From: Paraburkholderia caballeronis
GTDB taxonomy: Bacteria > Pseudomonadota > Gammaproteobacteria > Burkholderiales > Burkholderiaceae
Direction of reading: 5' to 3'
NCBI RefSeq assembly: GCF_900104845.1
Contig: NZ_FNSR01000001.1
Span: forward strand, 1,240,001 to 1,304,000
Length of the DNA stretch: 64,000 nucleotides
In this document: piece by piece, positions 27,402 to 35,122 of the stretch
Position numbering within the stretch: position 1 is the stretch's first letter
Layout of the letters: every line of letters starts with the position of its first letter
Notes under the pieces: generated by a model
Seen by the model: the letters and a program-made list of their open reading frames with translations, nothing else
What the model was told of the DNA's origin: nothing
The model's database searches: none
Made by a program: the position numbers and the translations under genes

Positions 27402-27541
27402 GGGCGGCGGGCGTCCTCGTCCGTCCGACCTGTGACCGAGTGTGAGGATTTGTGTGCGTGCTTGGCGCACGAACGGATGCGGGCGGATAATCGAACCCTG
27501 TTCATTCGTTCGCGCGCGCCGCGCGCCTGACACCCTCCGTC

Positions 27542-28993
27542 ATGAGCGAAAACAAACCCGATAGCTCCGCGACTCCCGCTGACGCCGGTTCTTCCCGCGT
27601 CTCGTCCGATCCTCCGGCCGGCGCTTCGGCCGGTCCCTCTTCCTCCGCTTCAGGTTCCGCCAGTGCGGCCGCGAAAGCCGCCGCACCGGGAGCCGCGCCG
27701 TCGCAACGCGCGTCCACCGATGCGCCGACGAGCGCATCGACGGTGACGCCCGAGCGCACGGACGCACGCGAGACAGGTGAAGCGCCTGAATCCCAGGCCG
27801 CGCAGGCGCGCGTGCAGGCGGCGCAGGCCGTCGTGCAACAGGCGGTCGAGCAGGGCACCGCGACCGGAGCGGCTGCCGCCGCGACTCTTGCCGCCACGGA
27901 TGCCGCGCCGGTTTCCGCCGCCGCCGGCGCGGCGGCTGTCGAACCCGCGGGCGCGAGCGATGCCGCCGATACGGCCGCCGCCGCCGCTGCCGACGCCGCA
28001 ACAGCCGACCCAGGTGCCGCGCCCCGTGCCGGCGCCGCGCCGGCCGGCTTCGGCCAGGCGCCCGATTTCACCGCGCAGAATCCGCCGCCGCCCGGCGCGC
28101 TGCCGCCGAATCCGCCGCGTTATCTGCACGCGAGCGACTCCGCATGGTCGGTGCTCGGCCGGATCATCGCCGCGCGGATGCGGCAACTGTTCGATCGCGC
28201 GGGTCAGCGGATCACGCAGCGCACGCTGCGGATCGGCGTGTCCGCGCGGATCTTCCATCCGGAGCCGGGCGCGGTCGGGCTGCGCGGCAAGACGCTGCAA
28301 TATCTGGAAGAGTCGATCGCGCACTGGGTGATGTCGCGCGACGTGGTCGTGTTCATGATTCCGACCGTCGGCCATCAAGGGATGCTGCACCCGAGCAACA
28401 TCCGCCTGCGCGACTACGCGAAGCATCTCGACGGGCTGCTGTTGCAGGGCGGCGCGGACGTGTCGCCGCAGACGTATGAGGAAGTGGCCGCGCGTCCCGA
28501 ATGGCCGGGCGACCGCGTGCGCGACATGTACGAACTGGAACTGCTGCACGAGTTCGTCGAATCCGGCAAGCCGGTGCTCGGCGTGTGCCGTGGTTGTCAA
28601 CTGATCAACGTCGCGTTCGGCGGCACGCTGTACCAGGACATCGCAACCGACGTGCCGACCGCGAGTGTCCACGTGAGCGAGCATTACGACCAGCACCGCC
28701 ACGCGATCCACTTCCCGGACGGCTCGACGTTCGCGAGCATGTTCCCTGGCCGGCGCGAGGCGATCGTCAATTCGATCCACCACCAGGCGGTGAAGACGCT
28801 CGGCCGCGACCTGAACATCGAGGCGGTGTCGGCCGGCGACGGGCTGATCGAGGCGGTGCGCCACCGGCGCTCGCCGTTCGTCGTCGGCGTGCAGTGGCAC
28901 CCGGAGTTCCACCGCGCGGGCGGTCCCGAACTGCTCGACTGCACGCCGCTGCTCGACACGTTCCTGCGCGCGGCGCGCGAGACGCGCTTCTGA
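27542..28993 (+). CDS. Peptidase C26 / class-I glutamine amidotransferase-like hydrolase with disordered N-terminus
   Basis: Gamma-glutamyl hydrolase of the PuuD/peptidase C26 type, which cleaves gamma-glutamyl amide bonds. Seen: a C-terminal class-I amidotransferase domain (about residues 225-483) with nucleophile Cys349 (VLGVCRGCQLINVAFGG) and His453-Glu455 (GVQWHPEF). The first about 190 residues are an Ala/Pro/Thr-rich low-complexity region, absent from ordinary PuuD (about 250 aa). No signal peptide. It ends 18 bp before a convergent acetyltransferase gene. Exact substrate (for example gamma-glutamyl-GABA) is not determinable; no other putrescine-degradation gene is adjacent. Confidence 0.88.
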   Translation: MSENKPDSSATPADAGSSRVSSDPPAGASAGPSSSASGSASAAAKAAAPGAAPSQRASTDAPTSASTVTPERTDARETGEAPESQAAQARVQAAQAVVQQAVEQGTATGAAAAATLAATDAAPVSAAAGAAAVEPAGASDAADTAAAAAADAATADPGAAPRAGAAPAGFGQAPDFTAQNPPPPGALPPNPPRYLHASDSAWSVLGRIIAARMRQLFDRAGQRITQRTLRIGVSARIFHPEPGAVGLRGKTLQYLEESIAHWVMSRDVVVFMIPTVGHQGMLHPSNIRLRDYAKHLDGLLLQGGADVSPQTYEEVAARPEWPGDRVRDMYELELLHEFVESGKPVLGVCRGCQLINVAFGGTLYQDIATDVPTASVHVSEHYDQHRHAIHFPDGSTFASMFPGRREAIVNSIHHQAVKTLGRDLNIEAVSAGDGLIEAVRHRRSPFVVGVQWHPEFHRAGGPELLDCTPLLDTFLRAARETRF

Positions 28994-29011
28994 TCGACCG
29001 CCGACGTCCGT

Positions 29012-29551
29012 TCAGCGCGGCGACGCGTCGAGCCGGAACACGTAGCGCAGCGCGGTGATGTCCGCGCCGCCCATGTGGTCCGGCTCGGCGCCCGAATATT
29101 CCCAGCCCTGGCGCTCGTAGAACGCGATCGCCGGCGCATTCCCTTCGAGCACGTACAGATACAGTTGCGTGTCGCCTTGCGCGCGCGCCCAGTCCTGCGC
29201 GGCGCGCATCAGTCGCTTGCCGACGCCGATGCCCTGATGCGCGGGCAGTGCGTGCAGGTTGTCGAGCAGCACGCCCCATGGCGAATCCGGCTGCTTTTCG
29301 ACGCAGACGAACCCGACCGGCTCGCGCGTGTCGTCGCGCTGCGCGATCAGCACGAGCCGCCGTTCGCCGCCGGGCGCTTCCATCCGCGCGCGCCAGTACG
29401 CGGCCCGTTCGTCGACGACGTCGCGGTCGAGAAACGCCGCGGGCAACAGATGGCGATAGGTGGCTTGCCAACTGGCCGCGTGCATCGCGGCGATCAGCGG
29501 CGCGTCGGCGGCGGTGGCGGGGCGAAGGGACAGCGTGCAGGCAGTGATCAT
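29012..29551 (-). CDS. GNAT-family N-acetyltransferase
   Basis: Acetyl-CoA-dependent acetyltransferase with unknown acceptor. Seen: the GNAT fold with an acetyl-CoA loop (LPAHQGIGVGKRLMRAAQDWA near residue 112), a preceding beta strand (LLDNLHALPA) and the C-terminal AIAFYERQGWEYSG. The ATG at 29551 (MITACTLSLRPATAADAP) begins where GNAT similarity begins; the frame continues 32 codons upstream without it. Length is 179 aa, normal for a single-domain GNAT. Convergent with the C26 hydrolase. Confidence 0.9.
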   Translation of the reverse strand: MITACTLSLRPATAADAPLIAAMHAASWQATYRHLLPAAFLDRDVVDERAAYWRARMEAPGGERRLVLIAQRDDTREPVGFVCVEKQPDSPWGVLLDNLHALPAHQGIGVGKRLMRAAQDWARAQGDTQLYLYVLEGNAPAIAFYERQGWEYSGAEPDHMGGADITALRYVFRLDASPR

Positions 29552-30024
29552 GCGGATGCGTGGTGCGACCGGATGGTGTAGCGTGACGGTGCGCACTGGA
29601 CGGTCGGTCGTGATGGCGGTCGCGAAATCGTAAAGGGCGCGTCCCATGATTGTGCATTAAGCGCGCCGGATTGCGACCGCAATTGGTGTGCACTCGGTGT
29701 GCAGTCGGTCTGCAATCCGCCCGATAAACAGACCGGGTAAAAATTAATTTAATCGTAATTAAAAAGAAAGATATTCGAAAGAATCCGGCGGGGTGGACGC
29801 ATCGAATACGCGCAATAAGCAGGATAAGGCCAGGGTATTACCCGGTTATCGGACTGTCGCATCGCCGATCATAATGAGCGCCCGTCCGGGCGCGTCCGGC
29901 GTCGCGGCGCGCGGCGCGGCTGTTCGCCGGCGGGTATTGTTCCACAGCGGTTCCACAGCGGCCCATTGCGGTCTCACCGTGCGTTTCGCGCGATGGCCGG
30001 GCCGCAGGCTCTCCAGAGAAAGTC
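29552..30024. promoter_or_regulatory. Intergenic region upstream of the citrate-type transporter, with repeats and an AT-rich block
   Basis: A 473-bp gap with no gene. It contains three near-identical 11-bp direct repeats at 29686-29718 and a strikingly AT-rich stretch at about 29738-29785 (AAAATTAATTTAATCG and neighbouring bases) in otherwise GC-rich DNA. The transporter's promoter and regulator-binding sites probably lie here; the exact promoter could not be fixed. Confidence 0.5.
29686..29718 (+). repeat. Three 11-bp direct repeats
   Basis: Adjacent units GTGTGCACTCG, GTGTGCAGTCG and GTCTGCAATCC. The period is close to one DNA turn, so copies would face the same side of the helix, as in regulator-binding arrays. 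No matching regulator was identified. Confidence 0.7.
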
Positions 30025-31323
30025 ATGTCAACTGCGTCCCACGCACCTGCTTCCAGTGAATCGAAAGTCCGGACTGTATTCCGCGTCGTCAGCGGCAACT
30101 TTCTGGAAATGTACGACTTCATGGTTTATGGCTATTACGCATCCGCGATTGCCAAGACCTATTTCCCCAGTGATAGCGCATTCGCGTCGCTGATGCTGTC
30201 GTTGTCCGTGTTCGGCGCGGGCTTCCTCGTGCGGCCGATCGGGGCGATCGTGCTCGGCGCGTACATCGACCACCACGGCCGCCGCAAGGGGCTGATCCTG
30301 ACACTCGGCCTGATGGCGCTCGGCACGCTCGCGGTCGCGGTCGTCCCGGGTTACGCGACGATCGGCATGCTCGCGCCGCTGCTCGTGCTGTGCGGGCGGC
30401 TGTTGCAGGGCTTTTCCGCGGGCGTCGAACTCGGCGGCGTGTCGGTGTACCTGTCCGAGATCGCGACGAAGGGCAACAAGGGCTTCTACGTGTCGTGGCA
30501 GTCGGGCAGCCAGCAGGTCGCGGTCGTGTTCGCCGCATTGCTGGGCGTCGTGCTGAACCGGCTGCTGCCGGTCGAGCAGATGACGTCGTGGGGCTGGCGC
30601 GTGCCGTTCATCATCGGCTGCCTGATCGTGCCGTTCCTGTTTCTGATCCGCCGTTCGCTGCAGGAAACCGAGGAGTTCGCGAGCCGCAAGCATCGTCCGT
30701 CGATGGGCGAGATCGCGAAGTCGATGGTGCAGAACTGGGGCGTCGTGCTCGCGGGCATGGGCATGGTGCTGATGACGACGGTGTCGTTCTACCTGATCAC
30801 CGCGTACACGCCGACGTTCGGCCGCGAAGTGCTGAAGCTCGACTCGGTCGACACGCTGGTCGTCACGCTGTGCATCGGCCTGTCGAACCTCGTGTGGCTG
30901 CCGCTGTGGGGCGCGATTTCCGACCGCATCGGCCGCCGTCCGGTGCTGATCGCGTTCACGGTGCTCGCGATCCTGACCGCGTATCCGTCGATGCAGTGGC
31001 TCGTATCGGATCCGTCGTTCGGCCGTCTGCTCGCCGTCGGCATGTGGCTGTCGTTCATCTACGGCAGCTACAACGGCGCGATGGTCGTCGCGCTGACCGA
31101 AGTGATGCCGCGCGACGTGCGCACCGCCGGTTTCTCGCTTGCGTACAGCCTCGCGACGACGATCGGCGGCTTCACGCCGGCGATCTCGACGCTGCTGATC
31201 CACGTGAGCGGCAACAAGGCGGCGCCGGGCGTGTGGATGGGCATCGCGGCGATCTGCGGTCTGATCGCGACGCTCGTGCTGTATCGCACGGCCGAAGCGC
31301 GCAACCAGTACAAGGCGGTGTGA
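30025..31323 (+). CDS. MFS citrate/tricarballylate-type proton symporter
   Basis: Inner-membrane uptake transporter of the metabolite:H+ symporter branch, closely resembling citrate-proton symporters (CitA/CitH/TcuC). Seen: about 12 hydrophobic segments, [18 protein letters not shown] at the first helix, the MFS loop [34 protein letters not shown] and a C-terminal [13 protein letters not shown]. Length is 432 aa. Citrate or tricarballylate is the likely substrate by family resemblance, but other di- or tricarboxylates are possible. A strong terminator follows. Confidence 0.88.
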   Translation: MSTASHAPASSESKVRTVFRVVSGNFLEMYDFMVYGYYASAIAKTYFPSDSAFASLMLSLSVFGAGFLVRPIGAIVLGAYIDHHGRRKGLILTLGLMALGTLAVAVVPGYATIGMLAPLLVLCGRLLQGFSAGVELGGVSVYLSEIATKGNKGFYVSWQSGSQQVAVVFAALLGVVLNRLLPVEQMTSWGWRVPFIIGCLIVPFLFLIRRSLQETEEFASRKHRPSMGEIAKSMVQNWGVVLAGMGMVLMTTVSFYLITAYTPTFGREVLKLDSVDTLVVTLCIGLSNLVWLPLWGAISDRIGRRPVLIAFTVLAILTAYPSMQWLVSDPSFGRLLAVGMWLSFIYGSYNGAMVVALTEVMPRDVRTAGFSLAYSLATTIGGFTPAISTLLIHVSGNKAAPGVWMGIAAICGLIATLVLYRTAEARNQYKAV

Positions 31324-31375
31324 CGCGGGTCGCGCGTCGGTGACGAAACGCGGCGAATCCCGCCGCGGAAGAAGC

Positions 31376-31403
31376 AACGGCCTCGCAATGCGAGGCCGTT
31401 TTG
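31376..31403 (+). terminator. Terminator after the MFS transporter
   Basis: An 11-bp perfect stem (AACGGCCTCGC / GCGAGGCCGTT, loop AAT) followed by a short T-run, 50 bases past the stop. It separates the transporter from the converging TPR gene. Confidence 0.8.
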
Positions 31404-31446
31404 TCTGGTGCCTGAGGTTGGGCGACGAAAAGAAGAGGGGGCGTTG

Positions 31447-33366
31447 TCACGCGTCGCGCAGCGCGCGCGCGACCGTCTCGACGACGTCGTCCCATGCGCC
31501 GGGGCGCGGCTGGCGCACGAGCCGCGCGCGCGGATACCACGGGCTGTCGCCGATGCCGGCGAACCAGCGCCAGTCGGCCGCGAACGGCAGCATCACCCAT
31601 AACGGCACGTCGAGCGCGCCCGCGAGGTGGGCGATCGACGTATCGATCGACACGACCGCTTCGAGCCGCTCGATCACGGCGGCGGTGTCCGCGAAGTCCG
31701 CGACGCGGCCGCCGAGCCGGTGGATCGACTGCGCGCGCGGATGCGCGTCGAGCGCCGCCTGTTCCGCCGGATCGAGTTGCGGTTGCAGCACGATCCAGTC
31801 GATCCCGTCGAGCGCGAACAGCGGTTCGAGCGCGGCGAGCGGCAGCGTGCGGTTCTCCTGTTGCTGGATGCGCCCGGACCACGCGAGCCCGATCTTGCGC
31901 TTCGCGTGGCCGCCGAGCGAGCCGCGCCACTTGCGCCGGTACGCGGGCGGCGCGGCCAGATACGGCGTGCGCGCGGGCAGCGTGTCGAGCGTCGTGCCGA
32001 GCGCGAGCGGCAGGCTCAGCAGCGGGCATTGCAGATCGACGGCGGGCAGCGGCGCGCCCTGCGCGATCGTCGTCACGCGCCAGTCGGCAGCGGCGGGCGC
32101 GATCAGCGGCAGCAGCGACGGCTGCACTTCGAGCACGATGCGCGTGTTGTGCTGTCGCGCGACGAGCGGCACGAAGCGCACGAACTGCAACGTGTCGCCG
32201 AAACCCTGTTCCGCACGGACCAGCAGCGTGCGGCCGGCAAGCGGTTCGCCGTTCCAGCGCGGCGGTTGAGACGCGGCGGACGGCTGCGGCTCGATCGAAA
32301 CGGCCGGCGCGCGATGCGCATCCGCATACATCCCGTGACGCAGCGTTTCGCGCACGGCCGGATCGAGCCGCCATTCGTATTCGGGCAGCCCGCGCCGGAA
32401 GTCGCCGAGCGTGAGCCACACGAGCGCGCGGTTCAGATGCGCGGCCGCGAGTTCGGGCCGCACGCGCAGCGCCTCGTCGAACGCGCGCACCGCGGCCTGG
32501 TGACGGCCGAGCGCGTGATGCGCGGTGCCGAGGCCGAGCCATGCAAGCGCGAACTTCGGATCGAAGCCGACCGCGCGCTCGAACTGGCCGACCGCCTCGT
32601 CGTGACGGCCGAGCGCGGCGAGTGCGCTGCCGAGCCCATACAGCGCGGGCGCGAACTGCGGCTGCAACGCGAGCGCGGCTTCGAACGCGGCGACGGCCGC
32701 CGCGTGATCGCCGGTCGCGTCGAGCGTGTTCGCGAGATTGAAGTGCGCGGCGACGAAACGCGGCTGCGCGTCGAGCGCCGCGCGGAATTCGGCGATCGCG
32801 CCCGTGCTGTCGCCGAGCGCGTTCAACGACATCCCGAGGTTGTTGCGCGCGCCCGCGTGGCTGGGACGCAGATGCAGCGTGTAGCGGAACGCGGCGACCG
32901 CTTCGTCGTAGCGGCCGAGCGCGTGCAGCGCGTTGCCGAGGTTGTTGTGCGACGACGCATCGCCCGGTTGCAGCCGCACCGCATGGCTGAACGACAGCGC
33001 CGCGTCCTCGTGCCGGCCGAGCGTCGTGTACGCGTTGCCGAGGTTGTAGTGCGCGAGCGCGAACGTCGGCGACAGCGTCAGCGCGTTGCGGAACCGCTCG
33101 ATCGCGCCGTCGAGCTGGCCGAGCGCCTTCAGCGTGTTGCCGAGATTGAGTTGCAGCGCGGCGTCGTCGGGGCGCAGATCGACCGCGCGCCGCACGAGGT
33201 CCGCGGCCTCCGCGTGCTGCCCCTGCTGATGGCGCAGCACGCCGAGCATGTGCAGTGCATCGACGTGCACCGGATCGGCGGCGAGCGTCGCGCGGTAGCC
33301 GCGCTCGGCGTCGTCCAGCCGGCCGTCGCGATGGGCTGCGTACGCGCGGACAAAAACCTGTTCCAT
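31447..33366 (-). CDS. TPR-repeat protein with glycosyltransferase-like C-terminus (copy 1)
   Basis: Function unknown. Seen: about ten tandem tetratricopeptide repeats (about residues 5-350; repeated motifs such as LNLGNTLKALGQLDGAIERF and NNLGNALHALGRYDEAVAAF) followed by a domain (about 385-639) resembling heptosyltransferase/GT9-like folds (LLVRAEQGFGDTLQFVRF, KIGLAWSGRIQQQENR, VVSIDTSIAHLAGALDVPLWVMLP). The ATG at 33366 begins the TPR region; upstream codons overlap the arsR promoter region. Length is 639 aa. A paralogue lies at 43921-46035. Such proteins are often linked to protein or surface glycosylation, but nothing adjacent confirms it. Confidence 0.82.
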   Translation of the reverse strand: MEQVFVRAYAAHRDGRLDDAERGYRATLAADPVHVDALHMLGVLRHQQGQHAEAADLVRRAVDLRPDDAALQLNLGNTLKALGQLDGAIERFRNALTLSPTFALAHYNLGNAYTTLGRHEDAALSFSHAVRLQPGDASSHNNLGNALHALGRYDEAVAAFRYTLHLRPSHAGARNNLGMSLNALGDSTGAIAEFRAALDAQPRFVAAHFNLANTLDATGDHAAAVAAFEAALALQPQFAPALYGLGSALAALGRHDEAVGQFERAVGFDPKFALAWLGLGTAHHALGRHQAAVRAFDEALRVRPELAAAHLNRALVWLTLGDFRRGLPEYEWRLDPAVRETLRHGMYADAHRAPAVSIEPQPSAASQPPRWNGEPLAGRTLLVRAEQGFGDTLQFVRFVPLVARQHNTRIVLEVQPSLLPLIAPAAADWRVTTIAQGAPLPAVDLQCPLLSLPLALGTTLDTLPARTPYLAAPPAYRRKWRGSLGGHAKRKIGLAWSGRIQQQENRTLPLAALEPLFALDGIDWIVLQPQLDPAEQAALDAHPRAQSIHRLGGRVADFADTAAVIERLEAVVSIDTSIAHLAGALDVPLWVMLPFAADWRWFAGIGDSPWYPRARLVRQPRPGAWDDVVETVARALRDA

Positions 33367-33435
33367 GAATGACGGGCAAAACGTGCGGAAATGCGAAGGC
33401 GGCATTTTCCCACACTCGGACTGCGCCACTCCGCC

Positions 33436-33484
33436 TTGACCGGGCGGCTGTTGCTCTTTAACATATGAACACCTGTTCATATGT
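33436..33484 (+). promoter_or_regulatory. Promoter and ArsR/SmtB-type operator of the metal-efflux operon
   Basis: TTGACC (33436-33441), a 17-base spacer and TAACAT (33459-33464) form a sigma-70 promoter. Overlapping the -10 and start site is a perfect palindrome at 33461-33484: ACATATGAACA, two bases, TGTTCATATGT. The TGAACA..TGTTCA core matches operators of SmtB/ArsR-type metal sensors, so the regulator encoded immediately downstream probably represses here and is released by metal. Confidence 0.82.
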
Positions 33485-33503
33485 TGATTGCGAATTCGTG
33501 ACA

Positions 33504-33824
33504 ATGACTCCCCTGCCCGAAGACGAGCGCGTCGTGCCGCTCGCCGATCTGTTCCGCCTGCTGGGCGATCCGACGCGGTTGCGGATCGTGCTCGCGTGCG
33601 TGTCCGCGCGCCATCCGGTCGGCGCGATCGCGGATGCGCTCGGGCTGTCGCCGTCGCTCGTCAGCCATCATCTGCGGCTCCTGCGCGCGGCGCGCATCGT
33701 GCGCGCGGAGCGCGCGGGCAAACAGGTGTTCTATGTCGCCGCCGACCAGCACATCAGCGCGATGCTCGCGGGGATGCTCGAACACGTGGCCGAGCCGGTC
33801 GCCGAACCGCCGCTGGGGGCATGA
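33504..33824 (+). CDS. ArsR/SmtB-family metal-sensing repressor
   Basis: Winged-helix repressor expected to control itself and the efflux gene downstream. Seen: LLGDPTRLRIVLAC, the recognition helix LSPSLVSHHLRLLRAARIVRAE and a C-terminal helix with Asp81, His83, His94 and Glu97, spaced as in the alpha-5 zinc/cobalt site of CzrA/SmtB (D-x-H, ten residues, H-x2-E/H). The start is set at ATG 33504; an in-frame ATG at 33465 lies inside the operator palindrome and downstream of the -10, so it is unlikely. Length is 106 aa. The stop overlaps the next start as ATGA, implying translational coupling. Confidence 0.9.
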   Translation: MTPLPEDERVVPLADLFRLLGDPTRLRIVLACVSARHPVGAIADALGLSPSLVSHHLRLLRAARIVRAERAGKQVFYVAADQHISAMLAGMLEHVAEPVAEPPLGA

Positions 33825-35041
33825 TGACGCGCGACAGCCACGACGACGAAACGCTGCCGCGCGACGACGCGGGCGCATCGCGGCGCGAGCCGGCTCATGG
33901 CGGCGAGCCGCATGCGGCGCATCCGGCGCACGGCCACGATCATGCGCCGTGCGACGCGGGCCGCGCGCACGATCATCGCGATGAAGACGGCGAGCACGAT
34001 CACAGCGGTCACGCCCACGGCGAACATGACCACAGCGGTCACGCCCACGGCGAACATGACCACAGCGGTCACGCCCATGACGAGCACGACCACACCGCTC
34101 ACGCTCCCAACGGCCACGGCCACGCCGGCCACCATCATCATCATCATCACGCGCCCGCCGACGGCCACGGCCGCGCGTTCGCGATCGCCGTCGCGCTGAA
34201 CGTCGTGATCGTCGTCACGCAGGGCATCTACGGCGTGATCGCGCAATCGACCGCGCTGCTCGCGGACGCCGGCCACAACCTGTCCGACGTGCTCGGCCTC
34301 CTGCTCGCGTGGGGCGCCGCGCGGCTCGTGACGCGCCGTCCGTCCGGCCGCTACACGTTCGGCTTCGGCAGCACCTCGATCCTCGCGGCGCTCGCGAACG
34401 CGGCGCTGCTGCTCGTCGCGTGCGGCGCGATCATCGCGGAGGCGGTGAACCGGCTGATCCATCCGCAGCCGGTCGCCGGTTTCGACGTGTTCGTCGTCGC
34501 GACGATCGGCATGGTCGTCAACGCGTTCTCCGCATGGCTCTTCATGCGCGGCCAGGAGCACGACCTGAACATCCGCGGCGCGTTCCTGCACATGGCCGCG
34601 GACGCGGGCGTGTCGGCCGCCGTCGCGATCAGCGGGCTCGTGATCCTCGGCACCGGCTGGACGTGGGTCGATCCGCTGATGAGCATCGCGGTCGTGCTGG
34701 TGATCCTGTACGGCACGTGGGGGCTGCTGCGCGAGTCGACGCGGCTCGCGCTCGCGGCGGTGCCGTCGAACGTCGACATGGGCGGCATCCGCGCGTTCCT
34801 CGCGGCGCAGCACGGCGTGACCGACGTGCACGACCTGCACGTGTGGGCGCTGTCCACGACCGGCAACGCGTTGAGCGTGCATCTCGTGATGCCGGCCGGC
34901 CATCCGGGCGACGCGGCGCTCGACCGCATCGTGAGCGCGCTGCGGATGCGCTTCAGCATGCAGCACGTGACGCTGCAGGTCGATCTCGGCACGAGCGAGC
35001 ATCGCTGTTCGCTGGACGCGCCGCAGCCGTCGCGGCACTGA
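33821..35041 (+). CDS. Cation diffusion facilitator (Zn/Co/Ni efflux), His-rich N-terminus
   Basis: Inner-membrane divalent-metal/proton antiporter exporting metal from the cytoplasm. Seen: a long His/Asp-rich cytoplasmic N-terminus (about residues 20-110, with repeated HDHSGHAHGE and a run of seven His), six hydrophobic segments, the CDF metal site ALLADAGHNLSDVLGLLLAW and HMAADAGVSA, and a cytoplasmic C-terminal domain. Length is 406 aa. Two adjacent ATGs (33821, 33824) overlap the repressor stop. Pairing with an ArsR-type sensor resembles dmeRF-like Co/Ni or zinc efflux operons; the actual metal is not settled by sequence. Confidence 0.93.
   Translation: MMTRDSHDDETLPRDDAGASRREPAHGGEPHAAHPAHGHDHAPCDAGRAHDHRDEDGEHDHSGHAHGEHDHSGHAHGEHDHSGHAHDEHDHTAHAPNGHGHAGHHHHHHHAPADGHGRAFAIAVALNVVIVVTQGIYGVIAQSTALLADAGHNLSDVLGLLLAWGAARLVTRRPSGRYTFGFGSTSILAALANAALLLVACGAIIAEAVNRLIHPQPVAGFDVFVVATIGMVVNAFSAWLFMRGQEHDLNIRGAFLHMAADAGVSAAVAISGLVILGTGWTWVDPLMSIAVVLVILYGTWGLLRESTRLALAAVPSNVDMGGIRAFLAAQHGVTDVHDLHVWALSTTGNALSVHLVMPAGHPGDAALDRIVSALRMRFSMQHVTLQVDLGTSEHRCSLDAPQPSRH
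33991..34090 (+). repeat. In-frame 30-bp tandem repeat in the CDF gene
   Basis: Three successive 30-bp units beginning CACAGCGGTCACGCC start at 34001, 34031 and 34061; the first two are identical and the third differs at a few bases. A partial unit precedes and a degenerate one follows. Each unit adds ten residues to the His-rich metal-binding segment. Being in frame, copy number could vary without breaking the gene. Confidence 0.88.
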
Positions 35042-35122
35042 CACGCGAACGGCGTGCCGCCTGTTTGGCGGCGTCACCGGCGGGCGTACACTACCGATCA
35101 AGTTGGCCGCATGGAGGTCTGC

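Noticed and set aside
33465..33503. Longer N-terminus for the ArsR-family repressor
   Set aside because: The upstream ATG lies inside the operator palindrome overlapping the promoter start site, so it would not be in a translatable position.
33991..34104. Tandem repeat considered as a CRISPR array
   Set aside because: Units adjoin without spacers and are in frame within a His-rich protein-coding segment.
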